From Curvularia sp. ZM96 (taxonomy: Eukaryota; Ascomycota; Dothideomycetes; Pleosporales; Pleosporaceae): a stretch of DNA of 64,000 nucleotides. The notes under the pieces are model-generated. The model worked only from the letters and a program-made list of their open reading frames with translations, ran no database searches and was not told where the DNA came from. Location: NCBI GenBank assembly GCA_022457065.1, contig JAJGBQ010000005.1:806001-870000 (forward strand), read 5' to 3'. Each line of letters opens with the position of its first letter. The first letter of the stretch is position 1. The translations under genes were made by a program, and so were the position numbers. Below, piece after piece: positions 1-11,890 of this stretch.

Positions 1-125
1 TGGACCGCCGGCCTAGCCTCTTCTAGCCGCATTTGCACTCACTTTTTGAGTGAGTGCTTTTCTCGATTGAGCGCCAACGCCAACAACACATTATCCAAAA
101 CTTGCTTCTCATTGCGCTGCATAAC

Positions 126-2455
126 ATGACGGCTAGTCAAGGCAACGGGGTCGAGCCTGGCTCCCAGCCAACCGAGGGTGGCGTCACACTTGATTCCAGC
201 AGCGTAAATGGTGGCAATGGCATGGCCGATGTAAAATTCGAGGCACCCTCGAGCCCAAAGAAAAGAGCCAGGACCAACAGCCCAGACGCTGAGGGCGCTG
301 ATGCTTCTGTCAAGCGGGTCAAGGGTGTTGCGCCCATCAAGGCAGAGTACGCCATATTACCAACATAGAGGGACTCACGTGCTAAGAACACTAGATTCTT
401 GATACCTCGAAGTAACAAGGGCGATGAACGGGACCGAGTCATAGACGACGATGCAGCTGAGGCGGCGGATGCTGATCAAAAATCCGAAGGCCTACCCAAG
501 ACTGACGCTCGTGATGCCCCCAGAGGCAAGGGCAAGAATAAAAAAGAGAAGAAGCAAAAAGGCCAAAACACCAGCCGCACCTTTGGAAGCTCACGCGATA
601 AGATACCGCTGTGTGGCACTCGCGCACAGTACAATGAATTCTCGCCCAAGGAGTGTCCATTTGGCGAAAAATGCAAATTCGAGCACGATCTCCGCAAGTA
701 TCTGAAAGAGGGCCGACGGGAAGACCTGACGACTTTTGACGGCCAGTGCCCGATTTATGCTGTCAAAGGATTCTGTCATTTTGGTTGGAAGTGTCGGTTC
801 GTTGGCAGCCACTCGGAGGAGCGCACTACAGAGGATGGGAGAAAGGAGCTTGTACTGAAAGAGAATGCTGAACTCAAGGCGAAGCTATCTGGGTCCGGAA
901 ATGATGAAGAGGCAGAAGCTGAAGTGGTCAACATTGTGCCCAAAGAAGTCAAGTTTGGTCTCTCAAGAAGGAAGATCGGCACTCCACGATCTGATCAGTA
1001 CCTGCAATGGATTGAGAGCAATAGCCGGAACGAACGAGACATGTTTGATGCTGCTCAGATGGACCCAGAAATTCTCAAGGAGGAGAAAGAGGCGCGTAGG
1101 GCAGAGTATGTGGAAGCACCTTTCAGACCCTCCGAAAAGCGACGGCTGTACTACGGACCCGAGACACCTATGCTCGCACCTCTGACTACCCAGGGCAACC
1201 TGCCTTACCGTCGACTTTGCATCGACTTTGGCTGCCAAGTAACTTGGAGCGAGATGGCCATGGGCATGCCTTTGATCCAAGGTGACAAAGGCGAGTGGGC
1301 GCTCATGAAGGCTCACGAGTCCGAGATCAGTCCACCAAAATTTCTGGCGAAAAACACCGTGGTACAGGGATACGACAACTCTACAGATCTCAAGTTTGGT
1401 GCACAGATTGCTGCAAACAAGCCGTGGCTGGCGACAAAAACCGTCGAGGTGTTAACTGATCACTGCCCGAAGCTGCGAGCCATCGATCTCAATTGCGGAT
1501 GCCCAATCAACCTCGTCTGCGAGAAGGGAAGTGGCTCTGCGCTCCTGGACAGCGAAGCCAAACTGGAGCACATTCTCCGCGGTATGACCTATGTCTCCAA
1601 AGAGGTACCCATCACCGTCAAGATCCGCATGGGCACCAAGGACAACCACCCCACCGCGCAGAAGCTCATCAAGCGTCTTGTACTGGGCGGCCATGAAGCT
1701 GTGGAGTCCGGAAAAGGCACATCAGGTATTGCTGCAATCACATTACACGGCCGAAGCAAGCAACAGCGTTACACTAAGAGTGCAGACTGGTCGTACATAG
1801 CTGAGTGTTCTGCTCTCATCAACAGACTGCGAAAGGACAAGGATGCTCAAACCGATACAATCAACGAAGCGGATCCCCGTGATCTCGCAAATGGAGGCCA
1901 TGTCTACTTTGTCGGCAACGGCGACTGCTACTCGCACGTCGACTACTACAACCACCTGGAAAACGCCAAAGTCGATACCGTCATGGCCGGCCGTGGCGCT
2001 CTGATCAAGCCCTGGCTCTTTGAGGAAATCGAAAAGGGCCAGTACCTCGACAAGTCCGCCACCGAGCGTCTCTCCTATATTGAGAAATTCACAAAGTACG
2101 GCCTGCAAACGTGGGGTTCCGATGAAATGGGAATCGGTACCACGCGCCGCTTCTTGCTCGAGTGGCTCAGCTTCGCGCATCGCTATGTGCCGGTCGGACT
2201 GCTCGAGTACTTGCCTCCGCATATTCAGGATCGCCCACCGAGATTTAAGGGTCGAAATGAATTGGAGACCTTGATGGCTAGTGAGCATTACAAAGATTGG
2301 ATTAAGATCAGGTATGTTTCTTGCTTTTTACCATTGAAACCTGTTCAAATAGTTAACAATATCACAGTGAAATGTTCCTTGGCCCAGCCCATGAGAACTT
2401 CAAGTTTGAACCCAAGCACAAGTCGAATGCCTACGAGTTTGAGGCAGAAGGTTAG
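126..2455 (+). CDS. DUS3: tRNA-dihydrouridine(47) synthase DUS3
   Basis: Flavoenzyme that reduces uridine to dihydrouridine in the tRNA variable loop (U47 in the yeast family); 741 aa. Exons 126-346, 395-2311, 2368-2455; both introns (48 and 56 nt) have GT...AG ends and the first has a GCTAAG branch site. Splicing restores the family motif APIKAEFL across exon 1/2. Two CCCH zinc fingers lie around residues 140-205 (CPFGEKCKFEH, and a second ending CRFVGSH), the extension typical of Dus3. The TIM-barrel core shows DLNCGCP with the catalytic Cys near residue 441, KIRMG, HGRSKQQRYTK, and GRGALIKPWLFEE. The C-terminal exon ends EFEAEG. The start is the first ATG in frame; the frame opens upstream only from GTG. 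The 3' end converges on CTNNBL1. Family assignment is secure; modification of mRNA, known for Dus3 elsewhere, is only possible here. Confidence 0.95.
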
Positions 2456-2798
2456 AAGGTTTCAGAAAGGAGACATCAAAGGTTATGTTTATCAGTTTTG
2501 CATGAAGTATATAGTGAAGAAAGAGAGGAAGGAAGACTATAGGCTATAGCTGGGTACTGGGAATGATTTGGTTGGGGTAAAGCATCAGTTTGCATTTTCG
2601 TTGAACATCTATATATCTCACTGATCTGGCATTGCCGCAATTGCAGGAACTTGTATGAGGTCCGAAAGCCTATATTCTTATCCTCTTGATAGCAAAACTC
2701 CTTTCTCTGCATATTCTCCCCCAAAACCTGCCTAAGCATACTTGTTCGTAGGCCACAAGAAAACTCCAATCCATCTTCCCTCCCTCTCACCCTAAAAC
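2456..2798. other. Convergent 3' intergenic gap, DUS3/CTNNBL1
   Basis: 343 bases between two converging stop codons. It must hold both 3' UTRs and polyadenylation signals. No further coding or RNA feature seen. Confidence 0.6.
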
Positions 2799-4598
2799 TC
2801 AATCCAAAAACCCCACCAACGTCTCCAACATCTCCCTCTCCGCCTTCTCAACCGCCAACACCCCATCCAATTGCGCCTGCAACGTAGCCTTTACATCCGC
2901 CAACCGCTCATCCCTCTCCGCCAACCTCTCCACAATCGCCTTCTTCGCGCCCGCATCCTCAGCCACCAACCACGCTAGAATGGCATCCACGCGCTCGAGA
3001 CAGTACAGCCCCTCGCTCAGCCTATCCGAGATATTCTCCAGCTCCCAGACCTCCAGTTCCTCCTTGCTCAGTCCGCGCTTCTTGTCTTTACTCCTTGCGT
3101 CAAACGCCGCGAGGCGCGCAACGTAGTCGCGTCTTAGGGCGACGAGCCTGGATATCTTTTCGTGGTCCTTCTCGAGAAACTTGGCGAGGAGGCGGAAGCG
3201 AGAGTCCGAGTTTCCAGGGAGTGAGCGTAGTAGCGAGGCGAAGATACCGAGGATATGTTCGGTTTGCTGGGGGTCTGATTTCTTTGATTTCATGAATGTA
3301 GAGAAGAGGGGTTTCAGGCCGCGGGATTCGACGACTTTGTCGCACACGGTCATGGCGCTGTTGAGTGAGGGTGCGTCTTGTCCTTGGGATGATTCTGTTG
3401 TTTCTTCTGCGTATCCGCAGGCGTGGTCAAGCACTTTGAGAGCACGGCTTTTGCTTGTTTTGCCGTCGCGGATGAAGAGGAGACAGAGTTCTACGCCTTC
3501 TGCCTCGAGGAATTTGGCTTTGCCGAGGGGCTCTTCGGTGACGGAACATAGGCAGTTGAACAGATTCTCCATGTATTCCTCCTCATAGCTGTCCTTTTCA
3601 GGGTCGTCTCTTCGGTATGGCGCGAGATTTGTGAGGAAGATCTCAACTCCGTTGGCTTCAGCAACATGGTTTCGGTTCGGTCGGGAGGATTGTGTGAGAA
3701 TAGAGAGGATCTCCGAGGCGTATTGTTTATTTTGTGATGTTGGTTTTTCGGCTTTTTGGATTCTGTCTAGTAGCCACTTTAGCAGTGTTGTTTCCTTCCC
3801 TATTATGTCCGTGTTCGCGGGTTGTGATAGTAGGTTCTCGATTACGCTCAAGGAATTGTATACGCCCGATGCGTCCGCCTCGTCGGCTTCGTCGAAACGC
3901 GAGAAGTTGGAGATGAGCAGGCTGAGCAGGTCGGCCTCCATGAATGCCGCCACGAGCGCATCCCATTGCTCCTGCTCTCCTCCCACATCCTCATCTGTAA
4001 GCTCTGATATCATTTCAATCGCGCCGATTGCAATGTCTGTGTTCTCATGCGCCAGTAGTTCCACCAGTTTTGAGGCTGCTGTGGTCTTTGCGAATTCCTC
4101 GTATAGCTCCGGGTGCTCTGACAGTATGCTCAGTGCCTTTATGCCCTCATCCAGATCGCCTTCCGATTCCATGAATTTCGTTGGGTCATCTTCGTATTTC
4201 GCGCGCAGCGAGGCATTCTTATTGACCTTTTTCTCAAAGTTGAGCGCCAATTTCCGCACCCAGGGAACATCGTACTTTTCTTCCTTTATGGCTTCGTCGC
4301 CGTCTAGCGCATCAATGTATTCCATGGCATCTCGCGCATTCTCGTCCAAGCCATCGCCAAAGAAACGTCCTTCGTCATCGTCGCCTGGGCCGTCGTCGAA
4401 ATCCGGGGGTAGTGAAGGGCCAGCCTCATCATCGTCTTCTTCGTCGGCTACGGAGGCTTGCGCTGAGCCCTTTACGTCGCCATTTCCGTTTAGCTTTGCG
4501 GTCTTGTAGGATTGCGTCGGGTCGGCTTCGTTTGGATTCTCGAACTTGCGCTTCGCGGAGCCGTTTGCGCCTTTGAAAAGCTCGTCAATACTCGTCAT
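2799..4598 (-). CDS. CTNNBL1: Beta-catenin-like protein 1 (CTNNBL1), ARM-repeat spliceosome factor
   Basis: Single-exon 599-aa homologue of CTNNBL1/NAP, an ARM-repeat nuclear protein that in animals binds CDC5L and PRP31 in the Prp19-associated spliceosome; Saccharomyces lacks it. The N-terminus has a basic patch (SAKRKFENPN), an acidic stretch (DEEDDDEAGPSLPPDFDD) and the family block MEYIDALD...VRKLALNFEKKVNKN. The middle is helical ARM/HEAT repeats (LVELLAHENTDIAIGAIEMISELTDED; NSLSVIENLLSQPANTD; CLCSVTEEPLGKAKFLEAEGVELCL). The C-terminus is a long helix (NISDRLSEGLYCLERVDAILAWL, then charged helices). Length fits the family (about 560-600 aa). The start ATG opens MTSIDELFK, common in fungal members. 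Moderate GC, no introns. Function in this organism is by homology only. Confidence 0.93.
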   Translation of the reverse strand: MTSIDELFKGANGSAKRKFENPNEADPTQSYKTAKLNGNGDVKGSAQASVADEEDDDEAGPSLPPDFDDGPGDDDEGRFFGDGLDENARDAMEYIDALDGDEAIKEEKYDVPWVRKLALNFEKKVNKNASLRAKYEDDPTKFMESEGDLDEGIKALSILSEHPELYEEFAKTTAASKLVELLAHENTDIAIGAIEMISELTDEDVGGEQEQWDALVAAFMEADLLSLLISNFSRFDEADEADASGVYNSLSVIENLLSQPANTDIIGKETTLLKWLLDRIQKAEKPTSQNKQYASEILSILTQSSRPNRNHVAEANGVEIFLTNLAPYRRDDPEKDSYEEEYMENLFNCLCSVTEEPLGKAKFLEAEGVELCLLFIRDGKTSKSRALKVLDHACGYAEETTESSQGQDAPSLNSAMTVCDKVVESRGLKPLFSTFMKSKKSDPQQTEHILGIFASLLRSLPGNSDSRFRLLAKFLEKDHEKISRLVALRRDYVARLAAFDARSKDKKRGLSKEELEVWELENISDRLSEGLYCLERVDAILAWLVAEDAGAKKAIVERLAERDERLADVKATLQAQLDGVLAVEKAEREMLETLVGFLD

Positions 4599-5098
4599 TG
4601 CGCTGGCGACTCGAATGAAGGGAAGCGCAGAAGGAACACAGCAAAGTAGAATTGGTGGTGTAGGCGCGTTCTGGTCAATCTTTCCAACGTGAGGGTCGGC
4701 ATGGTCCCAGCTTGGTACTAGCGCGTCTGAACTGCGCGCATCATGTCACGCCCATCTCTCCGCAAGTTCGTCCTTGTTGGATCCTCACTATAACAGTGCG
4801 CCAGCTTCCACATTCCAAATTCTGTATGGAACGTTGACAACCGAGTTAATTTTTTAACTAGTTTTATAGTTTCAGCCTAATTGAAGCATGGAAATATGAA
4901 ACTAGGTTCAGCGTGTGTAATTTACATAAACTGGAGGTCTCACTTGGCACAATGGTACTCAGAAATCACGTAACATTCTTGCTTATCGGCTCATCGGCTA
5001 CTCGCGCCAGGTGCTCATTGCGGTACTATGGTGAAGTTAACATGGTGCTCCGGGCACAACACATAAGCATGAAACACCCCGCCTGGGCGACGTCATAC
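4599..5098. other. Intergenic: CTNNBL1 promoter and HET-C 3' region
   Basis: 500 bases. The side next to 4598 must act as promoter and 5' UTR of the minus-strand CTNNBL1 gene; the side near 5098 is the 3' UTR of HET-C. The middle (about 4820-4960) is AT-rich. No ORF or RNA feature I can support. Confidence 0.5.
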
Positions 5099-8000
5099 TT
5101 AGTATCGACGCTCATAACCCTCATTGCCATATCCGCCAGAGCCACCGTATCCACCTGAGCCATACTCCTGCCTCCTCTGGCCGTACTCTTCCTCTTCTCC
5201 ACCGAATCCACCAGGAACGCCAGAAGCGCCATAAGATCGCTCAGGGCGCTCACTACCATATTCGAGACCTTCGGAACGACCGTAGCTACCAGAGGAATAA
5301 GAAGACTCTTGGCGGCCATAGCCCGATTCTTGACGGCCGTAGCCTGATTCTTCCTGGCGACCATAGCCCGACTCTTCTCGGCGGCTATAACCCGATGCTT
5401 CTTGACTGCCGTATCCGCCGGAACTGTAAGAGTTAGTAATGGACGCAGAACACTTGCGGCTACTACTATATTAACCGCCATCTACCAGAGTTTCTTACCC
5501 GTACGATTCTTCACGGCCATAATCTTGCTGTCGGCGACCGTGTCCCGACTCCTCACCATAACGCTTGGGCGAGCGACTGCCACTCTTCTTGCGGCGGTGC
5601 TCGTGCTCACGAGAACGAGAGCGGGAGCGACGCCTGTGCTCTCCCGAACCTGATCGACGCTTGTCAGCATCGTCGTCCGAGTCTCCGGAACCACTACCGT
5701 GTTTTCTGTGCTTGCGGTGCTTCTTCTCTTCTTTTTCGCGCTGCTTGCGTTCCTTCTTCAAGCGTTTCTCATAGGAATCCCCGTCGCCGGAGTCGGAATC
5801 GTCGTCATGCTTTTTGGACTTACCGCGTCGCCTATTCAAACGTTAGAACATACCCGCTATATCAGACGCTGACTACCTACTCGTTCTGCTCTGAGTAGTA
5901 CTCTCCTGATCGGTCGAAACCCTCGCGTGACTCCTCGGAACGCCATTCGTTGCCTTGCTGGACGCGACGCTGTTCATGACGCTCGTATCCGCCAGAGCCA
6001 CTGTAGCTTGACGTTTCGACAGTTTGCTGATAGCTGTACGATCCACCACGCTCGTCTCGCTCCTGGCGAGAGTACTCCTCTCGACGTCCACCGCTTGGGT
6101 ATTGCGTCTGTTCGTACTGGGCGCGTCCGTAGCGGTCGCTGTCACCGTACGAAGAAGCCTGGTGGTGGCCGGTTTCTGTGTACGACTGCGTATAGGAACC
6201 GTCGTTGCCGTATCTCTCTTCCTTGCGGCCCTTCTTCTCCTGTTCAGCAAACGCACCTCCAAGAATGGAGGCTCCAACACCACCAACGAGGCCCCCGACA
6301 AGTCCGCCTAGGGCGCCGCCACCGACGGCTTCACCTGCAAGCTTACCCATCTGATTGGAGGCTTGTTGAATCTGTGGGTTGGAGCTACCACCCTTACCGC
6401 CCATCGAGCCAAAGTTGTTCGCCATACCGAGAGGCTTGCCGCAACCATGTCCCTTGTCGTGAATGTTTTCCTTGTGGTTACGGCCACTCTGTACACCCTC
6501 GCGACTGAGTTGATCACGGAAAGTGTCCTGTGCTCGCCCATCCTTGGATTCCCACCATCTGCGCACTGTGTCAAACATGATCTGACGCCCTTCACGACTC
6601 CTACCCCTAGCACTATCGACACAAGCAGGGTGGTGGAAAACACCGTCTATGATAGTCTGAATGACCTCGTCGGGGTTTGCTTCACCGTCCCAGCAGCGAA
6701 CGATCTGTGGGACTGCCCACGCAATAGTAGCTGAAGCTACTTGTCCAGCAGGCTCATTCAGAACGTTGGAAAAGTGATCCTTGGAAAGCATACTGTGGGT
6801 GGGATCGGTACAGTCGTCATCGTTGAAGACAATGTGCTGCTTGTCGCGAGAGCTGGCAATGACCTCGCTCGAGCCCTCCTCAAGCTCAGTCTTGACCTGG
6901 CTGAGAATGGGCAAAACGTAGGGAGCGAGCAGACTAAAGACGAAGATGGTGACCTGGTTCTGGACTTCCTCGATTAGATCCGGCAAGATAGGAATCTTCT
7001 CGATGAACTCAGAAATGGATTGCATGATCTCATCGTGGAACTCCATGATGGGATAGATCTGCTTGACCAACTCTCCAATCTGTTCGGTAAAAGCTTCTGG
7101 CTCCTTTGGAGTGATACGTATGTTGCCCATGGCTGCAGCGTTGGCATTGTTCTCAAGCTCATCAGCCTTGCCGGCCTCATCTTTGCCGCCAAAGATGCCT
7201 TCGGGGAGCTTAGCGAGGAGCTCCTTGATGTTGCTCTTGTTCTTGCTCCTGTCAGCGTTGGCGATGGCGCCCTCAAGTTCCTGAAGCTCTGATTGCGTAG
7301 CCTTGTCTGTGATCTCTCCGCAAACCGAGTGCAGGAAGTCGACACCACCAAAAGTACCGGTAACAATGGGGTATACCGCCTTGCGGGCTTCTCGAATCTC
7401 AAAGCGGGCATTTCTTCCTACGTGCGGGAAAACATCCCTTTCACCAAGCTCGATCAAGGCAAGCTCAACATAGTTGGAGTGAGCAGCGTAGTCCTCCAGG
7501 CAGTGTGTGGCAGTACCGAGAAGGCGGAGAGCTTCGTAGAAGTCAGGACCTCGTCCTCCAGAACGTCGACCGAGATCGATGCACCTTCTGAGCAGGTCGC
7601 GGACCATGCCAGCTGAAGTTGTGATACCCATTTCTTCTGAGGCGATGTAGTTCTTGAGGCCAGTGTCCTCGTTGACGCTGAGCTCACGGCGTTCATCAAC
7701 GGGGCCTCGAAGGCGGCGGTCGTAGTCGCGGGCATCGATATTGTCAGCGTAGTCCTGCTATGTCAGTATGTGTGCTTGATCGGATAGACTGTGCAACTAA
7801 CCTTGGGGTTGTCGATGTGCTCCTCTGGTCTGTAGCAACCAAGACGGTCGCGGGTGACCTCGAACTCTTTGGTGCCGTATCCAAAGCTCATGAATCCAAG
7901 AACCCATAGCAGAATGCGAATGGCCTCTGCTGATACCATCTTGACCGTGCCGACGTCGACCGCCTGCGAATAGTCGCGGAGCCAGTTGCCAAAGTAGACA

Positions 8001-8209
8001 CGCTTGACGTCCATTTTGCTGAATTTTTTGCCAGTGTGGCCGCTGATGAGCAGCGTAAGAAGAGTATCTTCGATATCTCCATGGCGCCAGTTCTGTCCCT
8101 CAATGGCGCTCAGGCTCGCAATGTTGCCCGCACCGAAAGCTGCGGTGGGGCGAGCCCAAAACACGAGCAGAATGAGGCATGGCAGCCAGATGTCGCTGAA
8201 CTGCGGCAT
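5099..8209 (-). CDS. het-C: HET-C family heterokaryon-incompatibility protein
   Basis: 979 aa from four exons on the minus strand: 8209-7802, 7754-5881, 5831-5499, 5423-5099 (introns 47, 49, 75 nt). A signal peptide (MPQFSDIWLPCLILLVFWARP...) precedes the family block GAGNIASLSAIEGQNWRHGDIED and KRVYFGNWLRDYSQAVDVGT; the exon 1/2 junction restores EEHIDNPK-DYADN as in Neurospora HET-C. The conserved core runs to about residue 570 and holds HCLEDYAAHSNY and GLVGGLVGGVGAS. After it comes a low-complexity tail: Tyr/Gly/Gln-rich, then a Lys/Arg/His/Ser/Asp-rich exon 3 (KHRKHRKH, RRRSRSRSRE), then repeats of ESGYGRQE in exon 4. In Neurospora, het-c alleles control vegetative incompatibility through complex formation at the plasma membrane. 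Whether this allele is polymorphic cannot be seen. Length matches Neurospora HET-C (about 966 aa), which also has a Gly-rich tail. Confidence 0.92.
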
Positions 8210-10053
8210 TCTGTTGATGACTTCGTATGCTCTTGTAGTGGTTCAGTAGTAAAGTTACGATTTGAGAAGATATTGCAATAGAGGTGAAGCAACGAAGAGC
8301 AGGAGCTTCTTGGAGGGGGGAGAGCTGCTAGCGTTTCAGCTTCGATCTTGTATGAGCTGCCCCGCCAAAAGCAACCAGGGCTGACGTAACAGGGTCCATT
8401 AGCCACAACAGCGCCCGCCTGATTGACCGGAAGCGCATCTGCTTGACCAAGCAGTGTCATTAACCATGTCAAATATTTTCTCTTCTCCACTCAGAGTCTC
8501 ACGATGGATGTGTTCAGCAATTATTGGTGAATTTCTGAATCAAACAAGCGTGCTTTACCTTCGGACGTTGATACTCACCACCAGTATCCAAGACTTTTGT
8601 CGATTCCATCTTTTCCATACGCATATAATTGTCCTCTCTTTGGTCCAAGAACCAAGTATGTAGTCAGGAATTGAAGCGTCAAGTCTGTCGAAAAGAGGCC
8701 CCGTGTATAGGCGAAAAGGGCGAGTGCACCGTCTTCGACATGCCCTGCTCACTGAGCACTGAATTCGTGAACGCAGATGGTGCTGTCATTCGGATCAGAT
8801 GTAAACGGCTCACGGCTCCATCTGGTATACGTACCTAGAATATCGTCTTGGTACACAATATCCAAATTTCCTGGGTTTAAATTGTTTTTAAGGAGGCATT
8901 CCCATTCCGTCATTCGCGATTCTTTAACACTGTCAAGGCAAAAAGACATCGATGTTCGACTTGGCCGGCAACTACCTCGGTCAACGAGAGGCGCTGTATT
9001 TTCACAAACATCATAGGATACTTTTCATGTCGGACAAAATGCTAAATGATGTTTTCACAGACCTACTCCGGGCCGACCACTCGAAATTACTTCATAAAAT
9101 TACACAATACCAGCCGAGCCGCATAGTGGTCGGTCGGATGGATGAGAGAACGTTTCGTGTGAGCTTTTAAGCAGCTCCTCTAGTACTCTTTGAAATTTTA
9201 CTCATCCGATTGGAAATCGTTACAGTGCTGACTCTCATGAATAGGCAGGCTCGTTTCCTGACAATATATCATACTATCTGACCTCAGGGGCCACTGACAT
9301 TCTGCATGGTACGTCTCGAATTCTGTGGCCTATCAACGGACGATTGCATTTCGTGCTCGGATACCAACTAAATCTGCTTTGCTCCACATCGGCCGACGGA
9401 ATGCTCTTCTTGTGTAACGTTACGAACAACATGCTAGTTTCATGTTCAAGAAGAGATGAAAAGTATCAGCTTTTGTATACAGGACCCATGAGTCTTTCGT
9501 TATCGAGTGTTCAGGCATAATTCGAAAGGCATATAGAGACAATATCATAATAACATTGCCCGTTTGTGTATAAAACTGAATCACGGGTATGACATTCAGT
9601 TGTTTCTGACCATGAAATCATCGATCCTTGGGATATCGAGACCGAGGTACTGTAATTGCCGCTGCTATCCACAACGGTGTAAGCAGCATCATGACTGGGG
9701 GTTTATACCTGTTGGCTTCATGTTCAACTCAACCGTCCAGGTGGTATAATCTTCCAACTGAGGTCTTCTAAAAAGACTGCAGAGATATCTACCCCGCTCT
9801 TTTCTTACACACTCAAATCTCATGAACTAAGCGCTAAGTACGTATGAGGTCAATACTGTGGTCGGAATATGTTCCCCACATTCCGCATCATCACTTCCCC
9901 GCACCCCCATCATCGGCATCAGCATCGCTGTTAGCAGCACAATAAGCGGCATCTAGCGGATATAATGACACGCAAAGCATATGATTAAAGGAGCAACTTC
10001 CCCTCACTTCCATCAAAGCACTCATCTCTATTCTCTATTAGAGAATTCAAAAG
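8210..10053. other. Intergenic, 1.8 kb, HET-C and P450 promoters
   Basis: Lies between the divergent starts of HET-C and the P450, so both promoters must be here. Small ORFs of 60-80 codons occur on both strands but none shows a domain, codon pattern or splice partner I can support. Local AT-rich runs around 8870-9130 and 9440-9600. No tRNA or transposon ends seen. Confidence 0.5.
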
Positions 10054-11890
10054 ATGCATTTCGCCGCTCTCGCTGTTGCCGCTTCAGTTGCGCTCCTAGC
10101 CCGCATTTTATTCCCATTCTTCAGAACCTACTTTTCGCCGTTACGCAGCGTACCCGGACCGATAGCTGCGCGATTTACTGATTTGTGGTACTTATGGCGT
10201 GTTCGCAAAGGTCGATTCGAGTGGGATAATATAGAGCTACACCGAAAATATGGTACGTCGTAGCTATATTCCTTCCATGCATAAGCGACTATGTACAAGA
10301 TCGTCTTAACACGGCTCACTATAGGCGAGATTGTTCGATACGGACCGAACCGATATTCCTTCTCTTCGCCATCTGCGCAAAAGGCAATCTACGGGCACGG
10401 CGCAAAATTTCCAAAGTCGAATTGGTACGCGACATGGCAAAATCCTGAGCCATCTCAGTGGTCGCTTTTCGCCGACCAATCGATTCCACGACATAGTGAG
10501 AACCGCCGACAGTATCAGAGCACGTATAGCATGTCTTCGCTTGTGACCTACGAGCCATACGTAGACGAGTGTGCGGATCTGTTCAGCCAGCGGCTTCAAG
10601 AGGTCGCCAGTGCAGGTGTATACGCGGACATGGGGCATTGGCTGCAGTGCTATGCATTCGACGTAATCGGACTGATAACGTATTCCAAGAGGCTAGGTTT
10701 CCTCGACCGAGGCGAGGATGTCCGTGGCGTGATGGCCGCGTTGGAAGACCATTTGCACTACGCAACCCTTACAGGTATCTACTCTTGGTTGCACAAATAC
10801 ATCTACCCCATCCGCAATTGGCTGGCTGGCCCAATTGGGACAGGAAGGGCATATGTGATGAAGTTTACCTTGGATCGCATTGCTGAGCATCAAGGGGAGC
10901 AGACCAAGGGGATACCAGTGGATGCAGGAGCGGAAGAAGGGAAAACAAGCATGGACTTCTTGACAAAGTTCTTCAAGAAGAATGCAGATAATCCCCAGTC
11001 CTTCACCATGTATCACCTCACGATGGGCTGTGTGTCGAACATGGTCGCCGGCTCAGATACTACGGGTATCAGCCTTTCTGCTATACTGTACTACCTGCTC
11101 AAGTACCCTCACACCTTCCAAGCCCTCCGCCATGAGGTCGACGAGCGACGACAGCAGGGCAGAGGTAGCCACTTCATCACGTTCAAGGAGAGCCAGGAGA
11201 TGCCGTACCTACAAGCCGTAGTCAAAGAAGCACTGCGAATGCATCCCGCCGTCGGTCTGCCTCTTGAACGCGTGGTGCCAGCCGGTGGAGCGGAGATATG
11301 CGACGTCTTCTTCCCCGAGGGAGTAAGTAGCCTGTTTGAGTTGATTACGTTGTGCCGAATTGGTACTACACTACCTGCTGCAGAAGATGGTTTACTGATT
11401 ACGAATGCTTTTTGCTAGACTATTGTCGGAATCAACTCCTGGGTTGCTCATCGCGATGAGGCTATCTTTGGACCGGATGCAAATCACTTCAGGCCAGAGC
11501 GCTGGCTCACATCGGATAAAGAGAAGCTGAGTCTAATGGAGCGAAATTGGATGCCGGTATGTTGGGATTTCGTCATGCATTTGTATTTCTTTGCCACTTT
11601 CAAGCCGTCCCGCGACGCCTCTGCCTCTTTAGCCCAAAGTTTACTTTATAGTACGTCATTCTTGCTAACGAAGAAACGAATAGTTCGGCCTCGGCTCGAG
11701 GACCTGCATCGGGCGACACATTTCGCTGCTCGAAATATCCAAGCTCATTCCCATGCTCGTTCGCGACTTTGACTTTACGCTCGATAGCCACCTGCAGACG
11801 GGAGAGCAGGCGTGTGAGTGGAAGACGACGAGTTACTGGTTCGTCAAGCCGCGCGATTTCCAGGTCAAGGTTGCGGTGAGGCAGCAGTAG
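10054..11890 (+). CDS. Cytochrome P450 (pisatin demethylase-like fungal clan)
   Basis: Membrane-anchored haem monooxygenase, 513 aa, exons 10054-10252, 10325-11322, 11419-11556, 11684-11890; all three introns have GT...AG ends and the joined frame is intact. An N-terminal signal anchor (MHFAALAVAASVALLARILF) is followed by the hinge VPGPIAARFTDLW. The I-helix oxygen-binding motif is AGSDTTG; the K-helix ExxR is EALR; the haem loop FGLGSRTCIG starts exon 4, giving Cys453 as axial ligand. The meander PERW motif is present (FRPERWL). Overall pattern (IVRYGPNRYSFSSP, LKYPHTFQALRHEVDE) resembles the fungal P450s that include pisatin demethylase and other detoxifying or secondary-metabolism enzymes. 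No adjacent backbone synthase, so no cluster is implied. Substrate unknown. Confidence 0.93.

Noticed and set aside
54..125. Upstream extension of DUS3 in the same frame
   Set aside because: Opens only with GTG; the first ATG at 126 fits the family start.
3631..4509. 292-codon plus-strand ORF rich in Ser
   Set aside because: Exact antisense of the CTNNBL1 N-terminal half; its Ser/Ala bias mirrors Glu/Asp/Lys codons on the true strand.
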